Assembly (NCBI GenBank): GCA_009927665.1
Contig: RFMM01000262.1
Span: 1 to 36,104 of the forward strand
DNA from: Actinomycetota bacterium
Lineage (GTDB): Bacteria > Actinomycetota > Acidimicrobiia > Acidimicrobiales > Ilumatobacteraceae
DNA length: 36,104 nucleotides
Direction of reading: 5' to 3'
The first letter of the stretch is position 1. The number at the start of each line of letters is the position of its first letter. Under the pieces are notes generated by a model. It was not told the origin of the DNA. It did not search any database and saw nothing but the letters and a program-made list of their open reading frames with translations. This document shows, piece by piece, positions 1 through 8,697 of the stretch. Both the position numbers and the translations under genes were made by a program.

Positions 1-478
1 GGGCGAGCAACTCGAAGAGTGGTCACGTCGTAGCGGAGCCGCCATCGTGCGCGGTGCCGAAGGAGCCGACCCGTCATCGGTGGTCTTCGACGGTGTGCAG
101 AGTGCCGCGGCGCGTGGCGCCGACCTCGTGCTCGCCGATACCGCGGGTCGATTGCAGACCAATACCAACTTGATGGATGAGTTGCGCAAAGTGCGTCGCG
201 TTGCCGAAAAAGCCGCAGGCTCGGTCACTGAAGTGCTGCTCGTGATCGACGCAACAACCGGACAAAACGGCTTGGTGCAGGCCCGCCAGTTTGCTGAAGC
301 AACGCAGGTGACTGGCGTGGTGCTCACGAAACTCGACGGTTCAGCCAAGGGCGGCATCGTGTTTGCAATCGAGACCGAGCTGGGCATTCCCGTCAAACTC
401 GTCGGTCTCGGCGAGACGGTCGGAGACCTTGCGCCATTCGAGCCGCGCGAGTTTGTCGACGCCCTCTTCGACGACTAG
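1..478 (+). CDS. ftsY: Signal recognition particle receptor FtsY, C-terminal part (5' truncated by window)
   Basis: Frame open from window start (GEQLEEWSRRSGAAIV...EGADPSSVVFDGVQSA); SRP GTPase motifs DTAGRLQTNTNLMDELRKV, TKLDGSAKGG, GLGETVGDLAPFEPREFVDALF. Confidence 0.96.
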   Translation, partial: GEQLEEWSRRSGAAIVRGAEGADPSSVVFDGVQSAAARGADLVLADTAGRLQTNTNLMDELRKVRRVAEKAAGSVTEVLLVIDATTGQNGLVQARQFAEATQVTGVVLTKLDGSAKGGIVFAIETELGIPVKLVGLGETVGDLAPFEPREFVDALFDD

Positions 479-530
479 CCGACGAGCGACGCCCTCTTCG
501 ACGTCGAGCACCGCTAGATTTCGCGGTCTC

Positions 531-1826
531 ATGTTCGAGTCATTGAGTGACCGCCTTGGTGCGGTCGTCGGCAAACTTCGCAATCGCGGCCGACTGACCG
601 AGGCCGATGTCGACGAGGTGCTCGGCGAGATTCGCACCGCACTACTTGAAGCCGACGTCAACGTCACGGTGGTTCGCAACGTGCTGGCGCGCATTCGCGA
701 GCAGGCCGTTGGCGCTGCATTGTCAAAGGCGCTCGACCCAGCCCAGCAAGTGGTCAAGGTCGTGCACGCCGAACTCATCGCTCTGCTCGGCGGCGAGACA
801 CTCTCGATTAGCTATGCGAGCACGCCACCCACCGTGGTGTTGATGGCAGGTCTGCAGGGTTCGGGCAAAACCACGAGTGCAGCCAAACTCGCGGCCTGGT
901 TCAAGAAGCAGGGTCGACAGCCAATGCTCGTCGGCGCCGACCTGCAACGACCCGCCGCGGTTGAGCAACTGCGAGTGCTCGGTGCGCAAATCGATGTTCC
1001 GGTGTTCAGCGTGCCGGGCGACCCCGTCGACACTGCACGCGCAGGGTTGGAAGAAGCACGGCGCCTCGGTCGCAACGTGCTGATCGTCGACACCGCTGGT
1101 CGACTCGCAATTGACGAAGAGATGATGCAACAGGTGCGACGCATCAGCGAGGCGGTGTCACCGAACTACACCTTCCTCGTGGTCGATGCAATGACTGGTC
1201 AAGACGCCGTGACCGTGGCCGAGGCATTCAATGCGACACTCGCGATCGACGGAGTAATTCTCTCGAAACTCGACGGCGATGCCCGAGGCGGTGCCGCGCT
1301 TTCAGTGAAGGAAGTCATCGGCAAACCAATCGCCTTTGCCGCGACGGGGGAGAAGCTCGACGCGTTCGAGCAGTTCCACCCCGATCGCATGGCCGGGCGC
1401 ATTCTCGGCATGGGCGACATGCTCACGCTCATCGAGCAAGCCGAGCAGGTGTTCGAAAAAGAACAGGCCGAAAAAGCAGCAAAGAAACTGATGGGCGGCA
1501 AGTTCACGCTCGATGACTTTCTCGACCAACTGCAGCAGCTGAAAAAGATGGGACCACTGCAGAACGTGCTCGGCATGATCCCCGGCATGGGTGCGCAGTT
1601 GCAAGGCCAGGAAATCAGCGACGATCAGGTGCGCCGCACCGAGGCGATCATTCGCTCGATGACGCCCGCCGAACGCGAGAACCCAACCATCATCAACGGC
1701 AGCAGGCGCAGTCGTATCGCCAAGGGAAGCGGCACCCAAGTGCAGGATGTAAACCGCCTCGTCAAGCAGTTCGGCGAGATGCAGAAGATGATGAAGCGGT
1801 TTGGGGGTCGCATTCCTGGCAGATAG
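531..1826 (+). CDS. ffh: Signal recognition particle protein Ffh
   Basis: ATG at 531 in frame with the 363..1826 ORF; MFESLSDRLGAVVGKLRNRGRLTEADVDEVLGEIRTALLEADVN; GLQGSGKTTSAAKLA; methionine-rich M domain at C-terminus. Confidence 0.97.
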   Translation: MFESLSDRLGAVVGKLRNRGRLTEADVDEVLGEIRTALLEADVNVTVVRNVLARIREQAVGAALSKALDPAQQVVKVVHAELIALLGGETLSISYASTPPTVVLMAGLQGSGKTTSAAKLAAWFKKQGRQPMLVGADLQRPAAVEQLRVLGAQIDVPVFSVPGDPVDTARAGLEEARRLGRNVLIVDTAGRLAIDEEMMQQVRRISEAVSPNYTFLVVDAMTGQDAVTVAEAFNATLAIDGVILSKLDGDARGGAALSVKEVIGKPIAFAATGEKLDAFEQFHPDRMAGRILGMGDMLTLIEQAEQVFEKEQAEKAAKKLMGGKFTLDDFLDQLQQLKKMGPLQNVLGMIPGMGAQLQGQEISDDQVRRTEAIIRSMTPAERENPTIINGSRRSRIAKGSGTQVQDVNRLVKQFGEMQKMMKRFGGRIPGR

Positions 1827-1879
1827 CCACCTGACAAATCATCGCTAGCCCTGCTACACCCCTGCGTATGATATAGACA

Positions 1880-2503
1880 ATGCGCTATATCAAGAAACAG
1901 AGCCCCAAGCGCCGATCGCAAACTGCACGCGGCGCGGCCGCACGTCTGTTGCGTGATGCGCGTCACGACGCTGGTCTCACGCAGGTGCAACTCGCTCGTC
2001 GGGCCGGAGTCTCACAGCCGGTCATCGCCGCGTACGAAGCCGGATCACGCGAACCCTCGGTGCCAATGCTCAGCCGACTCGTTGAAGCCACTGGTCGCAG
2101 ACTGGTCATGCGATATGAACCCGACCGCGCGATCTATCGGCTGTGTGACACCGCACGCGATATCGCCAAGACGCGCGACGACGCGACGAAACTGCGGTTG
2201 GTGTTTGAGTTCCTGCGCAGCGCACGAGACGATGGCGCATCGGTTGCCGAACTCGTCACGCCACCACCACCACCAACGGGTGATGCACGATTTGACGCGA
2301 TGTTGGCGGCCGTAGCCGAGCATCTCTGTCGATCCACGAAGCGGCGTCCACCACGGTGGGTGTTTTCGCCAGACCGCTATCTCGACACGCCGTGGTGGGT
2401 GAGCACACTTGGTTCAGCACAGCGTCGGGCGCACGCCAACGCCCCCATGCCGTTTCGCCGTCGTGGCGTCATGATTGACCGCCACGACCTTGTGTCGGTG
2501 TGA
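1880..2503 (+). CDS. XRE-family helix-turn-helix protein, putative antitoxin/autoregulator
   Basis: LLRDARHDAGLTQVQLARRAGVSQPVIAAYEAGSREPSVPMLSRLVEATG is a canonical XRE HTH; followed after 12 nt by a nucleotidyltransferase-like gene. Confidence 0.85.
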   Translation: MRYIKKQSPKRRSQTARGAAARLLRDARHDAGLTQVQLARRAGVSQPVIAAYEAGSREPSVPMLSRLVEATGRRLVMRYEPDRAIYRLCDTARDIAKTRDDATKLRLVFEFLRSARDDGASVAELVTPPPPPTGDARFDAMLAAVAEHLCRSTKRRPPRWVFSPDRYLDTPWWVSTLGSAQRRAHANAPMPFRRRGVMIDRHDLVSV

Positions 2504-2515
2504 TCTTCTCAACCC

Positions 2516-3061
2516 GTGACTGAGCCTCTGCTCGACGGTGTTGCGCTGCACCGAGCCTTCTCACTCGTAGCAGAGCGATTGCAGCGAAAGGGAGTCGTCG
2601 GTGAGATTCATATCTTCGGTGGTGCGGCGATGGTGCTGGTCTTTCGCTCGCGCCTCGCAACACGAGACGTCGACGCCGTCTTCACCCCTGATGGTGCGGT
2701 GCGCGACGCCGCCGATCACGCGGCTCGACTGCTTGGGCTGCCTCGCTCGTGGCTGAATAATCAGGCTTCGGGTTACGTCTCGCGCACGCCGGGGCGAGGT
2801 GTGCTCATAGTTGATCATCCGCACTTGCGGGTGGTGGCAACCAACCCAGAGCACCTTCTCGCGATGAAGGTGCGAGCGGCCCGAGCAGTGCGCGACGCCG
2901 ACGACATTCGGGTGCTCATCGTGCACCTCAACATGCTGAGCCTGTCGGAGATTCGGGCCGTCGTGCGCCGCTATTTTCCCGATGAACCCCTCTCCGCCCG
3001 CTCTGTCGAACTGGTGAGCGACATTCTTCGTGAGGTGCGGGGTGTGGTCGATGGCAGATAG
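2516..3061 (+). CDS. DUF6036/AbiEii-like nucleotidyltransferase family protein, putative toxin
   Basis: IFGGAAMVLVFRSRLATRDVDAVF resembles the nucleotidyltransferase GG(A/S)...(T/R)xDxD motif; downstream AMKVRAARAVRDADDIRVL typical of this family. Confidence 0.75.
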   Translation: MTEPLLDGVALHRAFSLVAERLQRKGVVGEIHIFGGAAMVLVFRSRLATRDVDAVFTPDGAVRDAADHAARLLGLPRSWLNNQASGYVSRTPGRGVLIVDHPHLRVVATNPEHLLAMKVRAARAVRDADDIRVLIVHLNMLSLSEIRAVVRRYFPDEPLSARSVELVSDILREVRGVVDGR

Positions 3062-3118
3062 CCTGCACGAGACACTCGGGCGGTCGCTCGGCGTGCCGCA
3101 ATCACCGTAAGGAGCATC

Positions 3119-3400
3119 ATGTCCGTAAAACTTCGTCTCGCCCGGGTGGGCAAGACCAAGCAGCCGCACTATCGCGTCGTCGCGGCTGACACCAAGAAGG
3201 CCCGCAACGGGGAATTCCTCGAGATCGTCGGCACCTATCGCCCACTCGAGAACCCATCTGACTTCGTCATCGACAACAGCAAGGTGTTGCGTTGGCTGAA
3301 CAGTGGCGCCTTGCCCACCGAGCGAGTGCGCAAACTGCTCGAAGTCAACGGTCTCTGGGGCGAGTTCATCGCCACGAAGACGCCGAAGAAGAAGAAGTAG
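3119..3400 (+). CDS. rpsP: 30S ribosomal protein S16
   Basis: MSVKLRLARVGKTKQPHYRVVAADTKKARNGEFLEIVGTYRPL; AAGGAG ribosome-binding site just upstream. Confidence 0.98.
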   Translation: MSVKLRLARVGKTKQPHYRVVAADTKKARNGEFLEIVGTYRPLENPSDFVIDNSKVLRWLNSGALPTERVRKLLEVNGLWGEFIATKTPKKKK

Positions 3401-3405
3401 TCGCC

Positions 3406-3657
3406 GTGGCTGAGGCAGCCGTCGCCACCAAGGTGCTCGACCACATCGTTCGTTCGATCGTTGACAACCCCGACCAGGTGCGCATCGAAGCAGTTGACGA
3501 CGAGGGAGTCATCATTCTCGAAGTGCGCGTCGGCGACGGAGACCTCGGTCGCGTCATCGGCCGTCGTGGCCGCACCGCCCAGAACATTCGCGCGCTGGTG
3601 CGCGCCGCCGCCGAGAAAGACGGCGTTGACGTCGACGTCGACTTTCTCGACGACTGA
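3406..3657 (+). CDS. khpA: KH-domain RNA-binding protein KhpA
   Basis: GTG start at 3406; VGDGDLGRVIGRRGRTAQNIRALVRAAAEKDG KH motif; located after rpsP. Confidence 0.92.
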   Translation: MAEAAVATKVLDHIVRSIVDNPDQVRIEAVDDEGVIILEVRVGDGDLGRVIGRRGRTAQNIRALVRAAAEKDGVDVDVDFLDD

Positions 3658-3678
3658 CCCCGACCGTCGGTGCCCGTG

Positions 3679-4422
3679 ATGCGCATCGACGTGTTCACTC
3701 TCTTTCCGTCGCTCGTCGACGGCTTCTGCAGCGAGAGCTTGCTCGGTCGCGCGCGAACGGGTGCGATTCTCGACCTGCGCTTGCACGACATTCGCACACA
3801 CACCACTGACGCCCACCGCACCGTCGACGATTCGCCGTTCGGCGGCGGTGCTGGCATGGTGATGCGACCCGAACCCATCGCCGCCAGCATTCGTGCAGCG
3901 CAACCGCCCCGACCGCTGCTGGTGCTGTCACCAGGTGGCAGACGTTTCGATCAGGCGATGGCGAAGTCGCTTGCAGTATCGCAAGGGTTTTCCCTGTTGT
4001 GTGGCCGTTACGAAGGCGTCGACCACCGCGTCGTTCAACACCTCTGCGACGGCGAGGTGTCGATCGGTGACTTCGTGCTCGGCGGGGGAGAAGTGGCGGC
4101 ATGCGCCATCATCGAAGCGGTGGTGCGGCTCGTGCCGGGCGTGATGGGCAACCACGAATCGGCGACGAATGAGTCGTTTGAAGACCTGCTACTCGAGGCT
4201 CCGCAGTTCACGCGCCCTGCAGAGTTCGAAGGTGCCGAGGTTCCCGAGGTGTTGCGCGGTGGTGATCACGCACGAATCGCCCGCTGGCGCCTGGCTCAGG
4301 CATTGCATCGCACTGTGCGTGCGCGACCCGATTTGATTGAGCGTCGAGGTGGCCTCAGCGCTGAGGAAAAGCGTCTGTTGGAAGAGGTGCCGGCCGTGCC
4401 GTATCCTGAAAGTTCCCTATGA
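3679..4422 (+). CDS. trmD: tRNA (guanine-N1)-methyltransferase TrmD
   Basis: [16 protein letters not shown]..., [29 protein letters not shown]; upstream in-frame GTG at 3670 is an alternative start. Confidence 0.97.
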   Translation: MRIDVFTLFPSLVDGFCSESLLGRARTGAILDLRLHDIRTHTTDAHRTVDDSPFGGGAGMVMRPEPIAASIRAAQPPRPLLVLSPGGRRFDQAMAKSLAVSQGFSLLCGRYEGVDHRVVQHLCDGEVSIGDFVLGGGEVAACAIIEAVVRLVPGVMGNHESATNESFEDLLLEAPQFTRPAEFEGAEVPEVLRGGDHARIARWRLAQALHRTVRARPDLIERRGGLSAEEKRLLEEVPAVPYPESSL

Positions 4423-4766
4423 AGCCCACTGACATCGTCGACAAACAGCACCTTCGCAGCGACGTTCCCGACCTGCGCCCCGGCGACGAAGTCAAAGTTC
4501 ACGTGTTGATCAAAGAAGGCGACAAAGAGCGCGTGCAGGTGTTTCAAGGTGACATCGTTGCCATCGAGGGTTCGGGCATTTCTGAGAGCTACACCGTTCG
4601 CAAGAACAGCTACGGCGTCGGCGTCGAGCGCACGTTTCCGCTGCACACGCCTTCGGTGGAAAAAATCGAGATCGTCAAGCGTGGTCAGGTGCGCCGCGCC
4701 AAGCTCGGCTACCTGCGCAATCGCGCCGGTAAGGCCGCGAAGATTCGCGAAAAGCGCGAAGAATAA
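4419..4766 (+). CDS. rplS: 50S ribosomal protein L19
   Basis: [72 protein letters not shown]; 4-nt ATGA overlap with trmD. Confidence 0.98.
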   Translation: MKPTDIVDKQHLRSDVPDLRPGDEVKVHVLIKEGDKERVQVFQGDIVAIEGSGISESYTVRKNSYGVGVERTFPLHTPSVEKIEIVKRGQVRRAKLGYLRNRAGKAAKIREKREE

Positions 4767-4817
4767 TTCTGCGACCGCAGTGCCGTTGAGCCGCACACCA
4801 CTGGGCGGAGCCGAGCA

Positions 4818-5111
4818 GTGAACACTGACGACCTCGAACAATACGAGGCAGAGCGCGAACTGCAGCTTGCCAACGAATACCAAGACGTCGTCGCGATGTT
4901 CAAGTACGCCGTCGAAACCGATCGCCGCTTCTACCTGGCCAATCACGTTGACGTAAAGGTCGTAGCCGATGGTCCGCGACCGCTCTTGGAGGTGACGCTG
5001 ACCGACGCATGGGTATGGGACATGTACCGCAAGACGCGTCTGGTGCCCAAGGTGAGGGTGCTCAGTTTCAAAGACCTCAACATCGAAGAGTTGCCGGCCA
5101 ACAACATCTAG
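4818..5111 (+). CDS. DUF2469 family protein
   Basis: MNTDDLEQYEAERELQLANEYQDVVAMFKYAVETDRRFYLAN... is the actinobacterial DUF2469 signature, usually near rplS/yraN. Confidence 0.9.
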   Translation: MNTDDLEQYEAERELQLANEYQDVVAMFKYAVETDRRFYLANHVDVKVVADGPRPLLEVTLTDAWVWDMYRKTRLVPKVRVLSFKDLNIEELPANNI

Positions 5112-5146
5112 GCGGCGCGGCCCGACAGAACGGCTCGGGGCGTAGC

Positions 5147-5560
5147 GTGGCGCGACCATCGAGCGGCGCGGCCCGACAGCGGGTGCGCATGGCGCGCGCC
5201 AAGTGGGCCGAAGATCTCGTCGCTGCGTGGTATCTGCGCGAGGGTTACGCCATCGTCGCACGCAACTGGCAGTGCGCCCGTGGCGAACTCGATGTGGTCG
5301 CGTTGCGCGACGGCGTGCTCGTCGTATGCGAGGTGAAGGCGCGCAGCAACGTCAACCTCGGCGACCCGTTCGAGTCGATCACCCCGCAGAAGATTGCGCG
5401 ACTGCGCCGTGCGACCGCCAAGTTCGTGGCAGAGCTGCGCGCTGGCCGATTGGCTGCTCAGTTAGGCGGCGGCGACGGGCGAGGGGATTTCAGTCGCGTT
5501 CGCTTCGACGCGGCCGCGGTGCTCGGCGGCGATGTTGAGGTGCGTGAATCGGTGTTCTGA
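5147..5560 (+). CDS. YraN/UPF0102 family endonuclease-like protein
   Basis: GYAIVARNWQCARGELDVVALRDGVLVVCEVKARSN and C-terminal VRFDAAAVLGGDVEVRESVF; start uncertain (GTG 5147 or ATG 5189). Confidence 0.88.
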   Translation: MARPSSGAARQRVRMARAKWAEDLVAAWYLREGYAIVARNWQCARGELDVVALRDGVLVVCEVKARSNVNLGDPFESITPQKIARLRRATAKFVAELRAGRLAAQLGGGDGRGDFSRVRFDAAAVLGGDVEVRESVF

Positions 5561-6348
5561 ACGCCCCGCATGCTGGGGCAGCCCGCGACGCTTGCGCACG
5601 GCTCGCACCACATCTTTCGACGTCTCGAGCACGAGAAGATAGCCGACGCCAGGGAAGAGATCTTTGCAGCGCTTCAAGAACCACGGAAGCCCCATGCGCA
5701 GCATCCACTGCACGTTTTCTTTGCGCGACCGTGGCCGCACGAGCGGCGCAGTCACGTCGCGAACATCGTGGCCCTGGCCGTGCAGCAGTTTGGCGAAGTG
5801 AGTGGCCAACATGTGGTAGCCCGTGCGGTTTGGGTGCATGCGGTCGATGTGCCAGATGCGCTGGTCATAGGTCAGGTCGATTTTTCGAACGTCAAGGCAC
5901 TTCGCGCCCAGCAATTGAGAAACATCGTCAATGATGTGGTTCAACGTCTCTACTCGCTGATGTAGCAGACGGCAAGACGCTTCGGTAGACGAATCTTGCG
6001 GTTCGGGTCGTGCAGCTTCATCGTCAGCACCTCGACACCGCGCTGACGCAACGTGGTGATGGTGCCATACATCGACCAGTAGATGTCGGTGGGGTCGAAG
6101 TTCTGTCGCAACACGTCGTTGCCACCAGCAATCAAGACCACGACATCGGGGTCATTTTCGAGCGCCTTGGGCAACTGCACGTCGAACACTTCGCGCATTC
6201 GCGCCCCGGGTCGTGAGTGGTTCGCATATCGCGTGAAGTTCGGAAGCGAACGATGGAGGAACGCACCTACGCCCTTGTTCGGGTGGGTGTTGTCTTCGTC
6301 GCCGACGCCAAAGCCCACCGAGTCGCCGAGTACTACGAGAGAATGCAT
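5462..6348 (-). pseudogene. SGNH/GDSL hydrolase, interrupted by an apparent single-base frameshift near 5965-5980
   Basis: N-terminal piece MHSLVVLGDSVGFGVGDEDNTH...IAGGNDV ends at 5950; C-terminal piece NHIIDDVSQLLGAKCLDVR...WHIDRMHPNRTGYHMLATHFA (catalytic D..H block) continues in another frame to 5462. Confidence 0.75.
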
Positions 6349-6350
6349 GA

Positions 6351-7496
6351 CTACGCCGCCCTTCGTTCGTGTGTTGATTGGTGTAACTCGAGCATGCGGT
6401 CGATTGTGGTCGACCACGGGAACTGTTCGGCGCGACGTCGGGCGGCTTCGCGTCGCACAGCGGCGGGCACTGCGAGCACGCTCTGCACAGCGTCGGCAAA
6501 GAGCCGCGGTGAGTCGGCGGCGACGGCTCCGGTTGCGAGGTGAGCATCGTCGACGCCCAGCACTTCGCGCACCGCACTAGAGGCACTTGCCACCACTGGT
6601 GTGCCTGAGGCGAGCGCCTCGAGTGCGGCCAAGCAGAACGTCTCCAAGGGTCCGGGTGCGAGCACCACGTCGGCACTTGCCAGCAGGCGGGCAAGAGCAG
6701 TGCGATCATGCACGAAACCGAGAAACGCGATCGGGTAGCCCACTGCTGCCCGTTCGAGACTTGCGCGCGTCGGCCCGTCACCGGCCACCAGTAGGCGTGC
6801 CTTCACCCCGCGCTTGCGCAGCGCAATCAGCGTGTCGATGCTGCGGTCAACCTTCTTTTCTGGTGACAAGCGACCGCAGTGCACGAGCAACACGTCGTCG
6901 TCACTCGCGAGTTGTGCGGCTCGCCACACTTCGTCGCGACGCGTCGGGTGAAACACGTCAAGGTCGACGCCGAGCGGCACCCGCACGAGGTTGGTGACAC
7001 CGAGCCGTTGAAACTCACGCGCTGCAAATGCGGTCGTCGCGACGACGTGGTCGAAGCGACGGGCGAGGCGGTGATTCCACCAATTCACCGGGGCGTTCGT
7101 GAGCCGCGGTGCACGCAGGAAGGTTTCACTGAGACCAGTGAGGGTCTCGTGACTGAATACTGCGCTCGGAATGCCTCGGTCGCGAGCCCAGTCGCCCAGC
7201 GACGAGAGCGTGAAGCGGTCTGACACCTCGAGGGCGTCGGGGGCGAATTCTTCGAGCAGTCGGCGAACACGAGCCACGTTCACGATGACCCGATACCCGC
7301 CAGAGCCCGCCAACACGCGACCGGGAATCGTGAGACGTTGACCCGACTCAGACCAGTCGCGTTCGAACTCGGCGCCTGGCACGATGTGCAGCACGTCATG
7401 ACCACGCTGCTGATAGCCATGGCCGAGCCGGTGCATCGTGGTGCGCAAACCGCCGCTGCGTGGCCCGTAAAAGTTGGCGACGTGGGCGATGCGCAT
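6351..7496 (-). CDS. Glycosyltransferase family 4-like (putative alpha-mannosyl/hexosyltransferase)
   Basis: MRIAHVANFYGPRSGGLRTTMHRLGHGYQQRGHDVLHIVPG; LLVHCGRLSPEKKVDRSIDTL; VLAPGPLETFCLAALEALASGTPVVAS. Confidence 0.9.
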   Translation of the reverse strand: MRIAHVANFYGPRSGGLRTTMHRLGHGYQQRGHDVLHIVPGAEFERDWSESGQRLTIPGRVLAGSGGYRVIVNVARVRRLLEEFAPDALEVSDRFTLSSLGDWARDRGIPSAVFSHETLTGLSETFLRAPRLTNAPVNWWNHRLARRFDHVVATTAFAAREFQRLGVTNLVRVPLGVDLDVFHPTRRDEVWRAAQLASDDDVLLVHCGRLSPEKKVDRSIDTLIALRKRGVKARLLVAGDGPTRASLERAAVGYPIAFLGFVHDRTALARLLASADVVLAPGPLETFCLAALEALASGTPVVASASSAVREVLGVDDAHLATGAVAADSPRLFADAVQSVLAVPAAVRREAARRRAEQFPWSTTIDRMLELHQSTHERRAA

Positions 7497-7504
7497 CGTC
7501 GTGC

Positions 7505-8620
7505 CTAAGCGACTGCAGTCAACCGTGTGATTCCGCAGGCGTTCTCGAAGTGTGTGAGCAACTGCTCGTTGACCGAGAGCCAGGTGCGATGTTCGACCGA
7601 GCCGCGGGCGCGTTGCGCGAGGCGGGTGCGTGTTTCGGTTTCGAGCAGCCGTGCAACGCTCGTGCGCAGATGCTCGGTGTCGCCCGGCGTGAACAGAAAT
7701 CCGTTCATTTGGTCGGTGACGATGTCGAGCGGGCCACCTTGCGCTGGCGCCACGCACGGCACACCCGAGGCAAGTGCTTCTTGCAGCGTCTGGCAGAACG
7801 TTTCATTCACTCCGGTGTGCACGAAGACGTCGAAACTGGCGAAGTGTTGCGCAAGCTGCTCGCCCGAAAGAAAACCGGGGAACACCGCATTCGGCATGAG
7901 TCGTGCGAGCCGTTCGCGTTGGGGTCCGTCACCGACGATCACCAGACGAATTCGCGGGTCGTCGGCGAGTACCGCCAAGTCTTCGACGCGTTTTTCGTGC
8001 GCGAGACGCCCAACGTATCCCACGACCACGCGACGCTCGGTGTTCCAGCGGGCGCGAAGTTCGTCGCTGCGCTTGTGTGGCGCGAACAACTGACCATCGA
8101 CGCCGCGGCGCCACATCGTCACGTTGTCGATGCCATGCGACTGAAGATCTTCGATTGCAGCCGACGAAGGAGCCAGCGTCATGTCGGCTTGATTGTGGAT
8201 GTGACCCACCCATCGCCACACGAGTTTGCCGGTGGGGGCAAGACCGTAGTGGGCGAGAAACCCAGGCACATCGGTTTGGTACACGGCAACCGTTGGCACG
8301 CCCATTTGGCGGCAGACTCGACCAGCGAAGGCGCCAAGGCCGAACGGTGCGGCGAGGTGCACCACATCTGGCCGAAAGGCCTCGAGCGTTTCGCGCAGAC
8401 GGGGGCTGGGAATTCCGAGTTCGAAGTTGCGATAACGGGGAACCGAGATGCTGCGGGCCCGAATGACGGGAAACCGACCGAAGTTGGCGGGGCCGTCGCC
8501 TGGCGCAACGACGATGGCATCATGCTCGGTGTGCTCAAGGTGTTCGAGAAGTCGCACGACCGAATTGGTCACGCCGTTCACGCTCGGGAGAAAGCTCTCG
8601 GTGACGATGCCAATTCGCAT
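7505..8620 (-). CDS. Glycosyltransferase family 4, MgtA/PimB-like
   Basis: MRIGIVTESFLPSVNGVTNSVVRLLEHLEH; VGYVGRLAHEKRVEDLAVL; HTGVNETFCQTLQEALASGVPCVAP. Confidence 0.9.
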   Translation of the reverse strand: MRIGIVTESFLPSVNGVTNSVVRLLEHLEHTEHDAIVVAPGDGPANFGRFPVIRARSISVPRYRNFELGIPSPRLRETLEAFRPDVVHLAAPFGLGAFAGRVCRQMGVPTVAVYQTDVPGFLAHYGLAPTGKLVWRWVGHIHNQADMTLAPSSAAIEDLQSHGIDNVTMWRRGVDGQLFAPHKRSDELRARWNTERRVVVGYVGRLAHEKRVEDLAVLADDPRIRLVIVGDGPQRERLARLMPNAVFPGFLSGEQLAQHFASFDVFVHTGVNETFCQTLQEALASGVPCVAPAQGGPLDIVTDQMNGFLFTPGDTEHLRTSVARLLETETRTRLAQRARGSVEHRTWLSVNEQLLTHFENACGITRLTAVA

Positions 8621-8697
8621 GAGCTCAACTGTGGGGTGGCGACTTTGAGCGAGCCTGAACACTTAGCAACCTGAAGGTGAACTTCCCCACGGTGTGA

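Noticed and set aside
2262-2276. CCA trinucleotide run (CACCACCACCACCAA)
   Set aside because: Encodes a short PPPPP linker in the HTH protein; not a notable repeat.
4296-5261. 321-aa minus-strand ORF
   Set aside because: Antisense to trmD end, rplS and DUF2469; rplS/DUF2469 are unambiguous.
7460-8674. 404-aa plus-strand ORF
   Set aside because: Entirely antisense to the GT4 glycosyltransferase with clear motifs; low-complexity His/Arg-rich composition typical of antisense frames in GC-rich DNA.
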